A stretch of DNA of 64,000 nt from Forficula auricularia (Eukaryota > Arthropoda > Insecta > Dermaptera > Forficulidae), in contig JALMQS010000315.1 of the NCBI GenBank assembly GCA_024734495.1, positions 279,961 to 343,960 of the forward strand. The letters are read 5' to 3'. Positions 43,266-54,287 of this stretch are shown piece after piece. Position 1 is the stretch's first letter. The number at the start of each line of letters is the position of its first letter. The position numbers and the translations under genes were made by a program. A model generated the notes under the pieces. The model had not been told where the DNA came from. It was given only the letters and a program-made list of their open reading frames with translations, and made no database searches.

Positions 43266-44361
43266 TGAGGGGGAGGACCCTCCACCACTGCACCTTACCT
43301 CCTGCACCCCCACATCTACCCCTACTCCCGCACCCAGTTTTTGCATTTCTAGCCTTTTAGTGGTCCACAGATTATGTACCATATATATATAGCTAAATAA
43401 ATAAATTCCGTATAATTTTTTTTTTAATTAAATAACTTTTATAATTAATTAAAAAAAATTTTTTTATAAATTTTATTAATCCAATTATTTTACATGAATT
43501 AATGTATACATTGTATTTTAGCCTCGACTCCGGAGATTACTTCTCCACCATCGAGTGTCCTTATTCATCTTTTAGTCCTTGTTTTTAATAAGAGGAAAAA
43601 TCTAATTAGATAGAAAAAACCTCTTTTCCGATAATTATTTCAATTCCATTATTCCCCAATCAAGTCGATTGGTCATCCCTCCAATCACTTCAAAAAAACA
43701 TATTAATGATAATTCTCCATCTTTAATATAAAATGTCTCTAATTCATCCAATTAATTAAATTGGCAAATTCTAATATATATAAAAATATTTCTTTTGAAC
43801 TGTTTGTGGGATTTAAAGCCCGCTTTAATAATCAATTAAATTTTAATATATAATTTTATTTGTTATACAATCTTTGTGGGATTTAAAGTTAACAGAAAAA
43901 AACATCAAAATTAATTTAGCCGTAGATGAGACAGTGACAGATCGAATAGTCAATCCAAAAAGCTCCCTTGCTCCGCATGCGCGGATCCAGGGGGGGCGAT
44001 GGGGGCGACCGACCCCCCAAAGCATTGGAGATCAACATTTTTTATATGTTTATTTAATTTTTTTTTAATTTTTTTTATAACATTAAATTTTAAAATTGAA
44101 GAAAATAAAGTTCTATGTGGGGGGGGGCGGCATTCTTTGACCCCCCCCCCCCCGCTTGGACACTTCGACCGCGACACACTTCCGAGATCAAAAGTAGATC
44201 TTATATACCGGCGACCGCCCCCCCCCCCCCCAAAAAAAAAAACAGAGGTCTGGATCCGAGCCTGCTTACCCGTGAATTTCATCAAAATCGGTAGAGCCGT
44301 TTTCAAAATAATATATAGATATATATATATAAACAATTTTTGCTCGTTTAACAAGAGTAGA
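43266..44361 (-). mobile_element. HINE-1 copy E, 3' end lost
   Basis: On the minus strand the 5' end A|TCTACTCTTGTTAAACGAGC lies at 44361, followed by GGCTCTACCGATTTTGATG, one 200-bp unit (43455-43690) and the G-rich tract (complement at 43268-43320). The end hairpin is missing; the MITE fragment at 43141-43265 abuts instead. A hAT-like MITE interrupts the 5' block at 43976-44264. Confidence 0.7.
43976..44264. mobile_element. hAT-like MITE, copy 3
   Basis: CATGCGCGGATCCAGG faces CTGGATCCGAGCCTG. The right half repeats the GCTTGGACACTTCGACCG and GATCAAAAGTAGATCTTATA core of 42157-42311. Flanks CTTGCTCCG and CTTACCCG are a decayed candidate duplication. Long C runs produce a proline-rich open frame that is not a gene. 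Confidence 0.75.
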
Positions 44362-45126
44362 TTTATTAAGTATGAAATTTAGTTTTCTTTAGTATACTAC
44401 TTATTTAGTGTAATAAAAGTTTACTAAACAAGCAGATTTGGCTCCCAATTTTTTTTTAAATTGTTGTAATGTTCATATTTGGCTCTTTTGCTAATAAGTT
44501 TGCCGACCACTGACCTAGGACAATCATCATCAAAAAAGACATCCCTGTTTTGCTTAAAGATTTGTTTTATTCAGAAAAATTGACATTTTATTTTTATTTG
44601 AATTAAAAATTTTAATAAAAATAATATAAATACACCGCCTATATCGTTTTTAATTAACATAAAAGATATTACCTGAGTAAAGTACTTAGTACTGGATTTA
44701 TAAAGTGGGGAAAAAGCTTTTCAATTCAAAAACAACTTTATTTTCTCTCTTTGAGATGAATATAATAAATAAATAAATAAATAAATAAACACACATTTAT
44801 AATATTAATTAAACTAAGAACTTGTGTGTATGTGTGTGTGTGTGTCACTTTTAATAAACTTTATCAATTTAATAAAATAAAATTTTATATATACTTACCC
44901 CTACATTACATAAATCCTAGAGAAGTCTACAGTATTTGTTTGTATGTTTGTTCCACATTAATTTGAAATTGTATGAATAAATTCCACGAAAACAAACTTC
45001 AGATGAAACCAAAGTCTTTGATTTAGAATATAGGCTACTTATATATTACTTATATTTTCTTTTAGGTCACTGAGAGAGAAAATATTTAATTAAATTAAAT
45101 TTTGACAAATATTATCTTTCGAAAAT
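44362..45126. other. AT-rich DNA with one hAT-like end
   Basis: At 44512, reading on the minus strand, CAGTGGTCGGCAAACTT followed by AGCAAAAGAGCC is a hAT-type terminus. Its partner is not visible, so it is truncated. Microsatellites: (AATA)n at 44764-44790 and TGTGTG at 44824-44846. No coding frame. Confidence 0.55.
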
Positions 45127-45264
45127 TATATATATATGAAAAAAGTTTCAAATAAAAGTTTAATTATATCAAGGGGAAACTATATTACGTTATTGTTGTT
45201 CGACGTAAAACAAGCTTTCAAGGGTATTTTGAGGTCAAGTTCTGTTTTTTAAATAGAACTCTAT

Positions 45265-46040
45265 TGTTAGGGCTCTCTTGTGCCGAGTGCTGTGTGGCGC
45301 TTTGATGCCGCGCCCCCATCAAGTCGATGGGGTCCTAACAATCTTGCGTATGCAGAGTTGTAGGTTGCGTGTTCATATAGGGTGTGTGCAGGGGAGGGGC
45401 TGCTGGATGGCGGTGGCCCCTCCAGATTCGAATGTTCGAATCCAATTCGCTACTCCAGTCGAATCGAGTCGCTTTAATTATAGCATGGGTGAATATATTT
45501 CACTCATGCAAAAGCGACTCATCGATCCGACTGAGTCATCTAGCGGCCGTGTCTCAAGGCTCGTCGCCATGAGCGAGAGCGGGCCGCTACACCACACCCT
45601 TTGTTTCTTGTGTGATTGCCGATTACCGACTAAGTCAGCCGGGCAAGGCTCTATCCACCTAGCTGGCGGGTCAAGAGGCTGCTTGCTTTGCAATCACGTC
45701 GGGCGGTCACCAGTGTTGTTAGGGCTCTCTTGTGCCGAGTGCTGTGTGGCGCTTTGTACCGCGCCCCCCATCAAGTCGATGGGGTCCTAACAATCTTGCG
45801 TATGCAGAGTTGTAGGTTGCGTGTTCATGTAGGGTGTGTGCAGGGAGGGGCTGCTGGATGGCGGTGGCCCCTCCAGATTCGCTTTTCGAATCCGTTCCCT
45901 CTTCAGTCGGAATCGAGTCGCTTTAATTATAGCATGGGTGAATATATTTCACTCATGCAAAAGCGACTCATCGATCCGACTGAGTCATCTAGCGGCCGTG
46001 TCTCAAGGCTCGTCGCCATGAGCGAGAGCGGGCCGCTACA
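45265..46040. mobile_element. TRIM-like element with 325-bp terminal direct repeats
   Basis: Direct repeats 45265-45591 and 45717-46040 run TGTTAGGGCTCTC...GGGCCGCTACA and are about 94% alike by eye, around a 125-base centre. ACTCTAT is duplicated at 45258-45264 and 46041-46047, showing that the whole unit inserted at once. TG...CA ends and direct terminal repeats fit a terminal-repeat retrotransposon in miniature. Against this, no primer site is evident after the left repeat and a 7-8 base duplication is long. A tandemly duplicated hAT-like unit is the main alternative. Confidence 0.72.
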
Positions 46041-46422
46041 ACTCTATATTTTTTGTTATGTCTACTTAACCTAGCAAAAAAATGAACAACTTTCATGGGA
46101 ACTATTTTTTTATACGACGTCAAATAAACAAAATATATGAATCAATTAGATCTCTAAAAAAATCTTAATAATTATTTTTAACAATTATTCAACTTAATTA
46201 TCAAATAATAATGATTAAATATTTAATTATTAAATAAATATTTATTAAATTGAAATGTCACAACAATGAAAATAAGCGTTTATAATCAAATTAAATCTTC
46301 ATTATACACAGATTTAAGAGATTATTTTCTACTTAATAGAACTACTTAATATTCCTGACTTTAAGAAAGTTTATTTCTCGTGTCAATCCAGTAGATAGTT
46401 ATATTGTATTACTATAATAAAA

Positions 46423-46690
46423 GTGGAGCATTTTTTTGTTGAAGACAGAATTAAAATGGTCTTAATTTATGCCGTACAATGTGGAAGAAGTATTAGGGGC
46501 TGTCATTGATAGATGCCGAGCGTTTTGCTGACAGGGATACACCCTCAGGAGCTTCATTTTATCGTGTTGTAAAAAACACGAAGTGTAAAAGCTACGAAGA
46601 AACTTAAAAAGTCAAGATAACGAAATTGGAACTGGAATTAATCCAGAAAACTTGCAATACACTCTGGAATGTCTCAGAACAGTGTCGAAA
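46423..46690 (+). pseudogene. DUF4817-like transposase remnant, copy 2
   Basis: It aligns with 30509-30800 (GGAGCATTTTTTTGTTGAAG, GATGCCGAGCGTTTT, CATTTTATCGTGTTGTAAA). The start ATG has become GTG and the frame is broken several times. It retains a GACAGGGATACACCC stretch that copy 1 has in altered form. Non-functional. Confidence 0.65.
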
Positions 46691-47097
46691 AATTATTAAA
46701 TAATTAATTATTATTAACTTATTTATTTAATAATTAATTGTTTATTCATTATTATTTGATAATTAAGTTAAATAATTGTTAAAAATAATTATATTTTTTC
46801 TAAGATCTAATTAATTCATATATTTTGTTTATTTGATGTCGTATAAAAAAACAGTTCTTATGAAAGTTGTTCAGTTTTTTTTTGTAGATTATATATAAGT
46901 AACAAAAAATATAAGGCTCTATTTAAAAAACAGAACTTAACCTCGAAATACTCTCGAAAGCTTGTTCTACGACAAACAACAATAGCGTAGTTTAGTTTCC
47001 CCCTTGATATAAATGAACTTTTATTTGAAACTTTTTTTCATATAATACACTGTTTTTGAGTTATAAGACTGGCTCAAGATAAAAAAAACTCACCCGG

Positions 47098-47432
47098 TAT
47101 ATACAGAAGGTGTAAGACCCACATTCGGCGGCCCTTTTCTGGCCAAGGGAAATAATCCCGAATTTGGTCCAAGGGCAAGAATTTTCATTTTTTGACACTC
47201 CACCCCATTCTGTGTTCCGATTTATAATTTGGATTGAAATAAAAGAAAAAGAGAAAAAAACATTAGGATATTTTTTCTTTAAATTTTGAGCAAGTCCAGC
47301 TACATCGTGGATCCAATAAACCTCACGAATTTCCCAAGGAATTTTCTACACATATAATATAAGTAGACATTAAAGTGCATCTACTTATTTTAAAATAATT
47401 CTGGCCGCCCAAAAGTTAGTCATTCTTTAATT
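47098..47432. other. single-copy-looking intergenic DNA
   Basis: This holds a GC-balanced patch (47105-47180) and AT-rich sequence. No relative in the window and no coding frame. Confidence 0.38.
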
Positions 47433-48697
47433 TTAGTATCTGGAGCCACCGAGCGATGCTCGGCAACTTTTAGCTTCAGTTAAAGGTTATACATTAATAT
47501 TATTTTTCGTTTAAAATTCTGATAAAAACCACCCCGTCACGGCACACCACTCTTTCACACCATCCCCTGGAGCCCACCCCCGCTACGCCCCTGGACCCCT
47601 CCCCATATCGCACCCGCACACCACACCCCTGACCACGCACTCCCGGACAATCACCCCCGTGCACCGCACCCCCGCTAAGCCTCCTGGACCCCGAACCCGG
47701 CACTACACCAACCCTGCACACCACTCCTGCACCACCCACGCATTTCTAATTTTCTAGTGTCCCACAGATTATGTATATATACGATAGGTATATAAATAAA
47801 TTCCGTATAATTAATTTTTTAATCAATTAAATATTTTTTTATAAAATTTATTAAACCAATTATTTTACATTAATTAATGTATACATTGTATTTGAGCTTC
47901 GACTCCGGAGATTACTTCTCCACCATCGACTGTCCTTGATCATCTTTGTAGTCTTTATTTTTAATAAGAGGAAAAAACTAATTAAATAAAAAAACCTCTT
48001 TTCCGATAATTATTTCAAATTCCATTATTCCTCAATCGCCGATGGTTTATCCACCTTTCCTCCCATCTAAATCAATCAAATTTTTTTTATAAAATTTTAT
48101 TAAACCAATTATTTTACATTAATTAATGTATACATTGTATTTTTGCTTCGATTTCGGAGATTACTTCTCCACCATCGAGTGTCCTTATTCATCTTTAGTC
48201 CTTGTTTTTAATAAGAGGAAAAATCTAATTAGATAAAAATACCTCTTTTCCGATAATTATTTCAATTCCCATTATTCCCCAATCAAGTCGATTGGTTTTC
48301 CATTCATCCTCCTAATCTCCACCATCTCATTCAATCATCCTTCGAATCAATTGAATTGTTAATTTAATATACATAATATTTGCTATAACCTATTAGTGGG
48401 TTTTAAAATTAAAAAAAAACAATCAATAAATAAAAGATAATTGAAAAAAATGTAAACAAACTTTTTTTATTGAGATTATTCATCCGTCAATAATTACTTT
48501 AATTAAGAAAAGATCAATTAAGATTAAATTTGTCGAGGTCCAGGACCTAGCCAGATAGTTTTTTCATCCTCAAAACTTGTTAATAGAGTTGGTTTCATCA
48601 AACGTTGAGGCGTCAAAATAGAACTAAGATACTAATATTTATACAAACAAATAAAAATATATAGACAAACAATCTTTGCTCGTTTAATAAGAGTAGA
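47433..48697 (-). mobile_element. HINE-1 copy F, complete, minus strand
   Basis: On the minus strand it starts A|TCTACTCTTATTAAACGAGC at 48697 and ends with the hairpin at 47448-47464, then GGCTCCAGATACTAA. It carries a long C-rich (complement G-rich) minisatellite-like tract at 47525-47745, two tandem 200-bp units (47830-48060, 48075-48305), an ACCTATTAGTGGGTTTTAAA unit and the 5' block (48540-48690). This copy shows the full order of family modules best. The glycine-rich open frame over the tract is an artefact. Confidence 0.78.
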
Positions 48698-49155
48698 TAA
48701 ACAAAATCTTGTTTATAATATCTTTAAATAATGATTAATTTATCTCCAGAAACTTTTTTTCTCTTATGATCACCATCAATTTTATTTACTTTAGACCAGC
48801 GCTTCTTAAACATTTATCATTTGCGACCCCATTTTACATTGACCCCGGGGATGCAGCCTGCCACTCAGAGCGCTCTATTCGAATGCATATCTTACCACAA
48901 TGCAGGCGTCGGCGTCGCTTGAATCATTTTAATCAATTTAGCTTACCTACAAAGACGATAGGCCAGTTAAATTGTGCTCAAAAAGGCAGCTCGTGGGAAA
49001 ATTTTGGGTAGTTTTGATTTCTTCCATGTTGTTTTTTGGTGTGCTAAATTAGAATCTGAGCTGGCTAACAAAAATTTCGTGACGGAACATTGTAAAAAAT
49101 TCAAAAAAAAAAGGCAATAAAATCCTATTTTTTGTTTATAACTCAAAAACTATTT
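48698..49155. other. intergenic DNA with a hAT-like terminus
   Basis: CAGCGCTTCTTAAACATTTA followed by GCGACCCC at 48797-48835 is a hAT-type left end of the kind seen in many animals. No right end is visible. The 81-codon open frame starting at 48766 runs through it and is not called. Confidence 0.5.
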
Positions 49156-49159
49156 TCTT

Positions 49160-50515
49160 TTTAACCGACTTCAAAAAAGGAGGACGTTTCAAATTCGACT
49201 GAATTTTTTTTTGTTTCTGCGGCTACCTGATATATATTCGCCACTGTGAACCGATTTTGAAGATTTTTTTCCATTAAGGTTCAGTCTAGTTTCTGATTAA
49301 ATTTTGACTCCAAAGATTTTAATAGCATAATCCGCAATAGTCTCGTGATAAAATATCTTTTTCAAATAAAACGCGGTCAAAACACTTCTCATTGATAGTG
49401 TCAATTATTCTTTGTCATATCAGTTAGAAAAATTATAAAAAATTTATTTAAGATGATTATTTCAAGTTAGAAATATTATGTTCAGTTCATGTATTGACAA
49501 AAATTCTCTACAGTTGATTCGTGATTGAATCAAATGTAGAAAACATCCGGTTAGTTTCCGATTGGTCCCGTTTTTTTTCATTGGTATTGGACCTTTTTTG
49601 TTATGTTTGTTCAGGCATAACTTCTTTGTTTATGAACCGATTTTGATGATTCTTTCTGCGTTTGGATCAGTATACCTCCAAGATAGTCAAGATACCTAAC
49701 TATTTATTTATTTTATGTATGTTCAGCGAGAACTTTTTGCCACGTTGACCGATTTCGATGATTCTTTTTTTATTGGAAAGGGGGTACCTTAGGGGTAGTC
49801 CCATATTAATTTAGTCAAGTTCTGATGATATGATCAATGACGAAATAACGTAAATCTTCAATTCTTATGACCAAATAATCAAAATTATAATAAATAAAAT
49901 CTTTTATAAAAATCTAAAACATTCATTTAAAACCCGCAAACGTTTCGAGAGAATTTCTATATTTATGAATTGAATTTTATTATCATTTTCTGATTCATTC
50001 GCCCGACGCTTTCTCTTACGAGATGCATGCAAGGTATTATATTAAGTCACTATTAATAACATCACTAAAAAGAGAAAAAATAAAAATAATTTTATATAAA
50101 AAAAAAAAAAAACCGACTTCAAATGTAACAAATAAAATAATGAGAATTTAAAAATAAAATAAAATGCACTAAAATTATAAAATAACTATTATCTTATTTA
50201 GTTACAACTAAAGGACTAATTATTAACATGAAATTACTTTTTAAAGTCGGTGCCAAACATATACATTTTATGAATCGCACTCGACGGATCTTACTTAGTA
50301 ACGTTTGGCGTACCCGCTTATATAGTTTGTTTGGTACCGACTTCAAAAAGTGATTTCATGTTAATATTTGGTCGTTTAAATAAGTATAATTATTTTATAA
50401 CTTTTAGTGTATTTTATTTTATTTTTGAATTCTTATTATTTTATTTGTTGCATTAAATTTTTTTGAAGTCGGTTTTATTTTATTTTTTATAAAAATTATT
50501 TTTTCGTAAATAACC
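49160..50515 (+). mobile_element. GAAGTCGG fold-back family, copy 3, longest
   Basis: It begins TTTAACCGACTTCAAAAAAG and ends with a GAAGTCGGTTTTATTTT arm. The body (49550-50090) matches 16230-16620, and the palindrome (50108-50478) matches 16672-17060 with the loop ACATATACATTTTATGAATC. CCGACTTC at the outer left and GAAGTCGG at the outer right are inverted, giving the whole element terminal inverted repeats. No coding frame. Confidence 0.72.
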
Positions 50516-51425
50516 TTCCTATCTAAAATAAAAGTATATAAAATTTCCTACAAATTTTATTATTTGGGTTTTTTTCTTCGATCAACCGTTCAGAGCTCTA
50601 GCGCTTGATATAAATTGACGTTTTTTCTCTGTCTCCAGAAAAACTCACTTTTTTCAATTGACTATTAATTAAAGGCTGTCAATTAGTGAATTCCTCCCAG
50701 TTTTTTTCAGATATCTTATTAAGATCGTATAACGTTCTCCTTTTAGCTTTCTAGATTGCTCCAGCTAAGATTATCAATGCCACGCTTATTATTATTATTA
50801 ATATTATTAAACAAAATCTATTGTTTTTGTTGAAATCTAATTAAGATGTATTATAAATACAGATTTCAACAAAGAAAAATCCCGCTTCTTGTTCTCTCAT
50901 GGCTCATTGATTTTAATCCGGTCTTTTTCCAGCCTTTTCATTCAACAATTCATTGGTTTTGTTTTTTTCTAAAACAAAAAAAGACAATTCCAATTTACGA
51001 AACAAAAACAACACCCTCTCTTTTTGTGTCCCTTAAAAGCAAACAACTAGGGAGAATGGAAAGGTATTCAAGACACCCCCACATATATATATATACACCC
51101 TCGCAAATCTCAACTTGAATATTTAAGGGAAAGTAAGCCAAGAAGGGACAGAAGAGGCCACATTCTTCAAGGAGGATAGGGGGTGGAATACACACACACA
51201 CACACACATACAAGGGATTCTTACCATACACTTTCATTCCGTATAATGTTGGCTTTCCTGACCAACAAATAAAAATAAAATATTATGGATACAGATAGAG
51301 AGATCTAGAGATATAGATTATAAAAATTTAAAAAACATACTAAATTATATTCCTATAGATGTAATGCAATCAGTACATTGAATTTTATTGTTTATTTTGT
51401 AAGATTTTGTAAATTTATAAATTTT
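50516..51425. other. single-copy-looking intergenic DNA
   Basis: Contains ATTATTATT (50786), a (CA)n run at 51192-51210 and no relative elsewhere in the window. Open frames here lack any recognisable domain. Confidence 0.4.
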
Positions 51426-51429
51426 AATT

Positions 51430-51576
51430 GTTGAAAATTATATCATTTTAAAAATAATATATTAGGGATATATCTATATTTATATATATAATTAAAAATA
51501 TTGTTAATAAAAAAAAATGTAAAAAGATTATATTATTTTAAAAATAATATATTAGGGATATTAATATATTTATATA
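51430..51576 (-). repeat. two tandem heads of the TATATCCCTAATATATC repeat
   Basis: TATCATTTTAAAAATAATATATTAGGGATAT occurs twice, at about 51440-51470 and 51530-51562, each followed by a TATTTATATA stretch. They are inverted heads of the repeat at 5541 and 11352. The second runs into the left end of the next transposon. Confidence 0.6.
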
Positions 51577-51909
51577 CCGGGTGAGTTTTTCTCTTAGAGA
51601 CAGTCTTATAAACTCAAAAACAGTGCATTATATGAAAAAAAGTTTCAAATAAAAGTTTATTTCTATCAGGGGAAAAGTAAAGTAAGCTATTGTTTGTGGA
51701 CCTAGAACAAGCTTTCAAAGGTATTTAAAGGTCAACTTCTTTTTTTAAATGGAAACCTATATATTTCTTTACGGATCCTTAATCTTCAAAAAAAACTGAA
51801 CAACTTTCATAGGAACTACTTTTTTATACGACATCAAATAAACAAAATACATTAATCAATTAGATCTCAAAAAAAATTTCTAATAATTATTAAATAAATA
51901 ATTTAATAA

Positions 51910-52180
51910 TAATTAATAATTTAATAATTTTTCGACACTATTCAGTGATATTCCATAGTTTTCTCGCAAGTTTTCTGGATGAATTCCAGTTTCTGCGTAG
52001 CCTTTACTTTCCTGATTTTTTATTAACAGATTTTACAGCAATAAAATGAAGCTTGTGAGGGTGTATTTCTATCAGGAAAACGCTCGGACTCCATTTCAAT
52101 GGCAGCCTATGGTACACTTGTTCCACATTCACCATGAATTAAGACCATTTTAATTCTGTCTTCAACAAAAATTCCTCCAT
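51910..52180 (-). pseudogene. DUF4817-like transposase remnant, copy 3
   Basis: The minus strand aligns with 30509-30800: MEEF-type start at 52180, then TTAATTCATGGTGAATGTGG and GAGTCCGAGCGTTTTCCTG. Frame breaks occur within the first 40 codons. The region after the domain ends in AT-rich sequence. Non-functional. Confidence 0.62.
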
Positions 52181-52451
52181 TTTTATTATAGTAATACAAT
52201 ATTAGTATATACTGGATTGACACGAGAAATAAACTTTTTTAAGCTCAAGAATTTTAAGTAATTCTATATTTAGAAAATAATCTCTTAAATCTTAGTATAA
52301 TGAAGATTTAATATCATTATAAACAATTATTTTCATTGTTGTGAGTTTTTGATTTAATAATTATTTATTAAATAATTAATTATTCAATTATTATTATTTG
52401 ATAATTAAGTTAAATAATTGTTAAAAATAATTATTAAGATAATTTCTTTCT

Positions 52452-52673
52452 TTTACTTATGGAAAGTGGTGTAGGTTTTAGGTGAAACATGATGTTAGTT
52501 GATAGAGTAAAGGGTGTGTAGTTTCACAGTGAATGAAATAAAACTCAAAGAGGTTTATACAAAAGTTTGTATAAACCTCTTTGAGTTTATACAAACTTTT
52601 GTATAAACCTCTTTGAGTTTTATTTCATTCACTGTGAAACTACACACCTTTACTCTATTAACTAATTTCTTTC
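52452..52673. mobile_element. palindromic MITE
   Basis: Arms of about 80 bases from AGTTGATAGAGTAAAGG to its inverse are near-perfect. The centre repeats CAAAGAGGTTTATACAAA in both orientations. AATTTCTTTCT flanks it at 52441-52451 and 52674-52684. A small asymmetric piece (52452-52495) precedes the palindrome. No relative in this window. Confidence 0.75.
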
Positions 52674-52964
52674 TATATATAATTGATTTAATATTTTGTT
52701 TTATTTGATGACCGATAAAAAAATAGTTCTTATGAAAGTAGTTCAGTTTTTTTTTTTTGAAGATTAAGTATCCGTAAAGAAACATATAGGTTTCTATTTA
52801 AAAAACAGAATTTGACCTTGAAATACCCTTTAAATCTTGTTCTAAACAATAGCGTAGTTTAGTTTCCCCCTTGATATAAATAAACTTTTATTTGAAACTT
52901 CTTTTCATATAATGCACTGTTTTTGAGTTATAAGACTGTCTCAAGATAAAAAAAACTCACCCGG

Positions 52965-53325
52965 TATAATTAAAAATATTTTTTGTTTAACAATAAAAAA
53001 CTCTTTCGTACCAACTTGAAAACATTACTACAATTGTTTATATTGATTAAATCTTTATTATTATTATAATTACTCTCAAGCCCATAGTTTTTTCTTTGAA
53101 CATTTTATTAGAACCGATATAATTATGTATGACATTTTTTTACAGATAAGATATTTGAAAATCAGAAAAGCCTCCATATTCTTTTGGTTTTGAAAAGATG
53201 ATCATCTTCAAAATAATAGTATTATAATTATACGCAAGGTGATAAAATGGCCGTTCAGCAAAAATCACAGCGCTTTATCAAATAAACTTAGCCTGTCGAA
53301 GGGATATTAATAATTATTTATAAAC
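52965..53325. other. AT-rich intergenic DNA
   Basis: No recognised repeat and no coding frame. Bases 52990-53050 (CTCTTTCGTACCAACTTGAAAACATTAC) reappear in diverged form near 54330-54365. Confidence 0.45.
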
Positions 53326-53534
53326 AAATACAAAGAGAAACAAAGAGGTTGTCCTCTGCTTGATGCAAATAAACATACACACATATATATGGATATTGAA
53401 AACTTGGTGTCATCCATATGATATTGACTCCATGAAAAACATTTATAATTGAAGAAAGACTGATGATGAAGACCAAGTCTTCGAAACTATAGTCTCAAAC
53501 AAATAAATAATATATATACAGATATATCATCTCG

Positions 53535-53566
<32 letters not shown>

Positions 53567-53640
53567 ATGTTTATTTGCATCAAGCAGAGGACAACCTCTT
53601 TGTTTCTCTTTGTGAATCAACAACTCTGCTACTCTCGGCA
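53326..53640. mobile_element. Penelope-like terminal-repeat remnant
   Basis: Inverted blocks GAGGTTGTCCTCTGCTTGAT (53345-53364) and its complement (53579-53600) enclose a GACCAAGTCTTCGAAACTATA tail and a TA microsatellite. It matches 23003-23240 and 23880-23965 but has lost the coding part between them. Confidence 0.7.
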
Positions 53641-53819
53641 AAACAAAAACTTTTCAATTAAATAAAAACAAATAATGTGTAAACCTTATTTTTATGCGGG
53701 CTTCGATTTTTTTGATTATCCCATCTTACGCCCAATTTAACAATTTACACTAAATAATAAAATGACCGAGATTAATCAACATGTTACAAATGGTAATTAA
53801 AAAAAAACTAATATGGATT

Positions 53820-54283
53820 TGTTACTGGTCGGGCTGTTGGTTGCGGCCGCCAGTGTTAGCGGTGAGGGTGTCCGACGCTAACTAGGATATTGGTAGGGGC
53901 TGGTTGTCGGGGAGAGGGAATGCCCCTGTCACCCGACGATTGTTCCAGCCACGAGGGAAGATAAGGTGTTGGAAAATGAATAATCAAAAACACATGAGCA
54001 GACCATATTTTGGTGGTAGCTTAATTAACTCGACTCGAGTTGGCGCATTTATAACATTCAAATGGCTCACGCCGCTAAATGCGTTGACTCGACTCTCATT
54101 AATTCGTTGGCTTATTATTTCATTATTGATTGATTGACTCACGTAGTATACATTGTGTTTAACAATTTGACTGTTGTGCACTTAAAGAATTATTACTACA
54201 ATTAAAGTATTGTTTAGTTGAATAAACTATTTGTATGAGGTCGCAGTGCCATCTAGCGGTGATCGCTGGGACTGGACCGGACA
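53820..54283 (+). mobile_element. solo LTR with GATT target duplication
   Basis: TGTTACTGGTCGGG starts it and GGACTGGACCGGACA ends it, with GATT duplicated at 53816-53819 and 54284-54287. GTTGAATAAACTATT (54218-54232) is a plausible polyadenylation signal, and GCCATCTAGCGG near the end is common in insect Gypsy-like LTRs. No internal region is attached. The insert at 14671-15143 is a distant relative. Confidence 0.75.
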
Positions 54284-54287
54284 GATT

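Larger units (their letters stand above)
45127..47097. mobile_element. long-TIR DNA transposon (DUF4817 type), copy 2
   Basis: Its left end is truncated inside the inverted repeat (starting at TATATATGAAAAAAGTTTC). The right end ACTCACCCGG-TA is intact. The left arm is split at 45264 by the 776-bp terminal-repeat element; the unsplit form AATAGAACCCTATATTTTT is at 30120-30140. The DUF4817-like remnant is at 46423-46690. Confidence 0.8.
51577..52964. mobile_element. long-TIR DNA transposon (DUF4817 type), copy 3
   Basis: Both ends are intact: TA-CCGGGTGAGTTTTTC at the left and AACTCACCCGG-TA at the right, with inverted repeats of about 300 bases. The coding remnant is on the minus strand (51910-52180). 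A 222-base palindromic MITE with an 11-base direct repeat interrupts it at 52452-52673. Without that insert it is about 1.16 kb. Confidence 0.82.

Noticed and set aside
43950..44382. open frames of 127 and 134 codons on opposite strands
   Set aside because: They come from G and C runs of a hAT-like MITE and from HINE-1 sequence; low-complexity proline and glycine tracts, no conservation in sibling copies.
45278..45790. 170-codon open frame, the longest in the window
   Set aside because: It runs across the left terminal repeat, the centre and into the right repeat of the TRIM-like element. The second repeat does not preserve the frame, and the translation has no recognisable domain.
47500..47739. 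glycine-rich 79-codon frame
   Set aside because: Product of the G-rich tract of HINE-1 copy F; not conserved in other copies.
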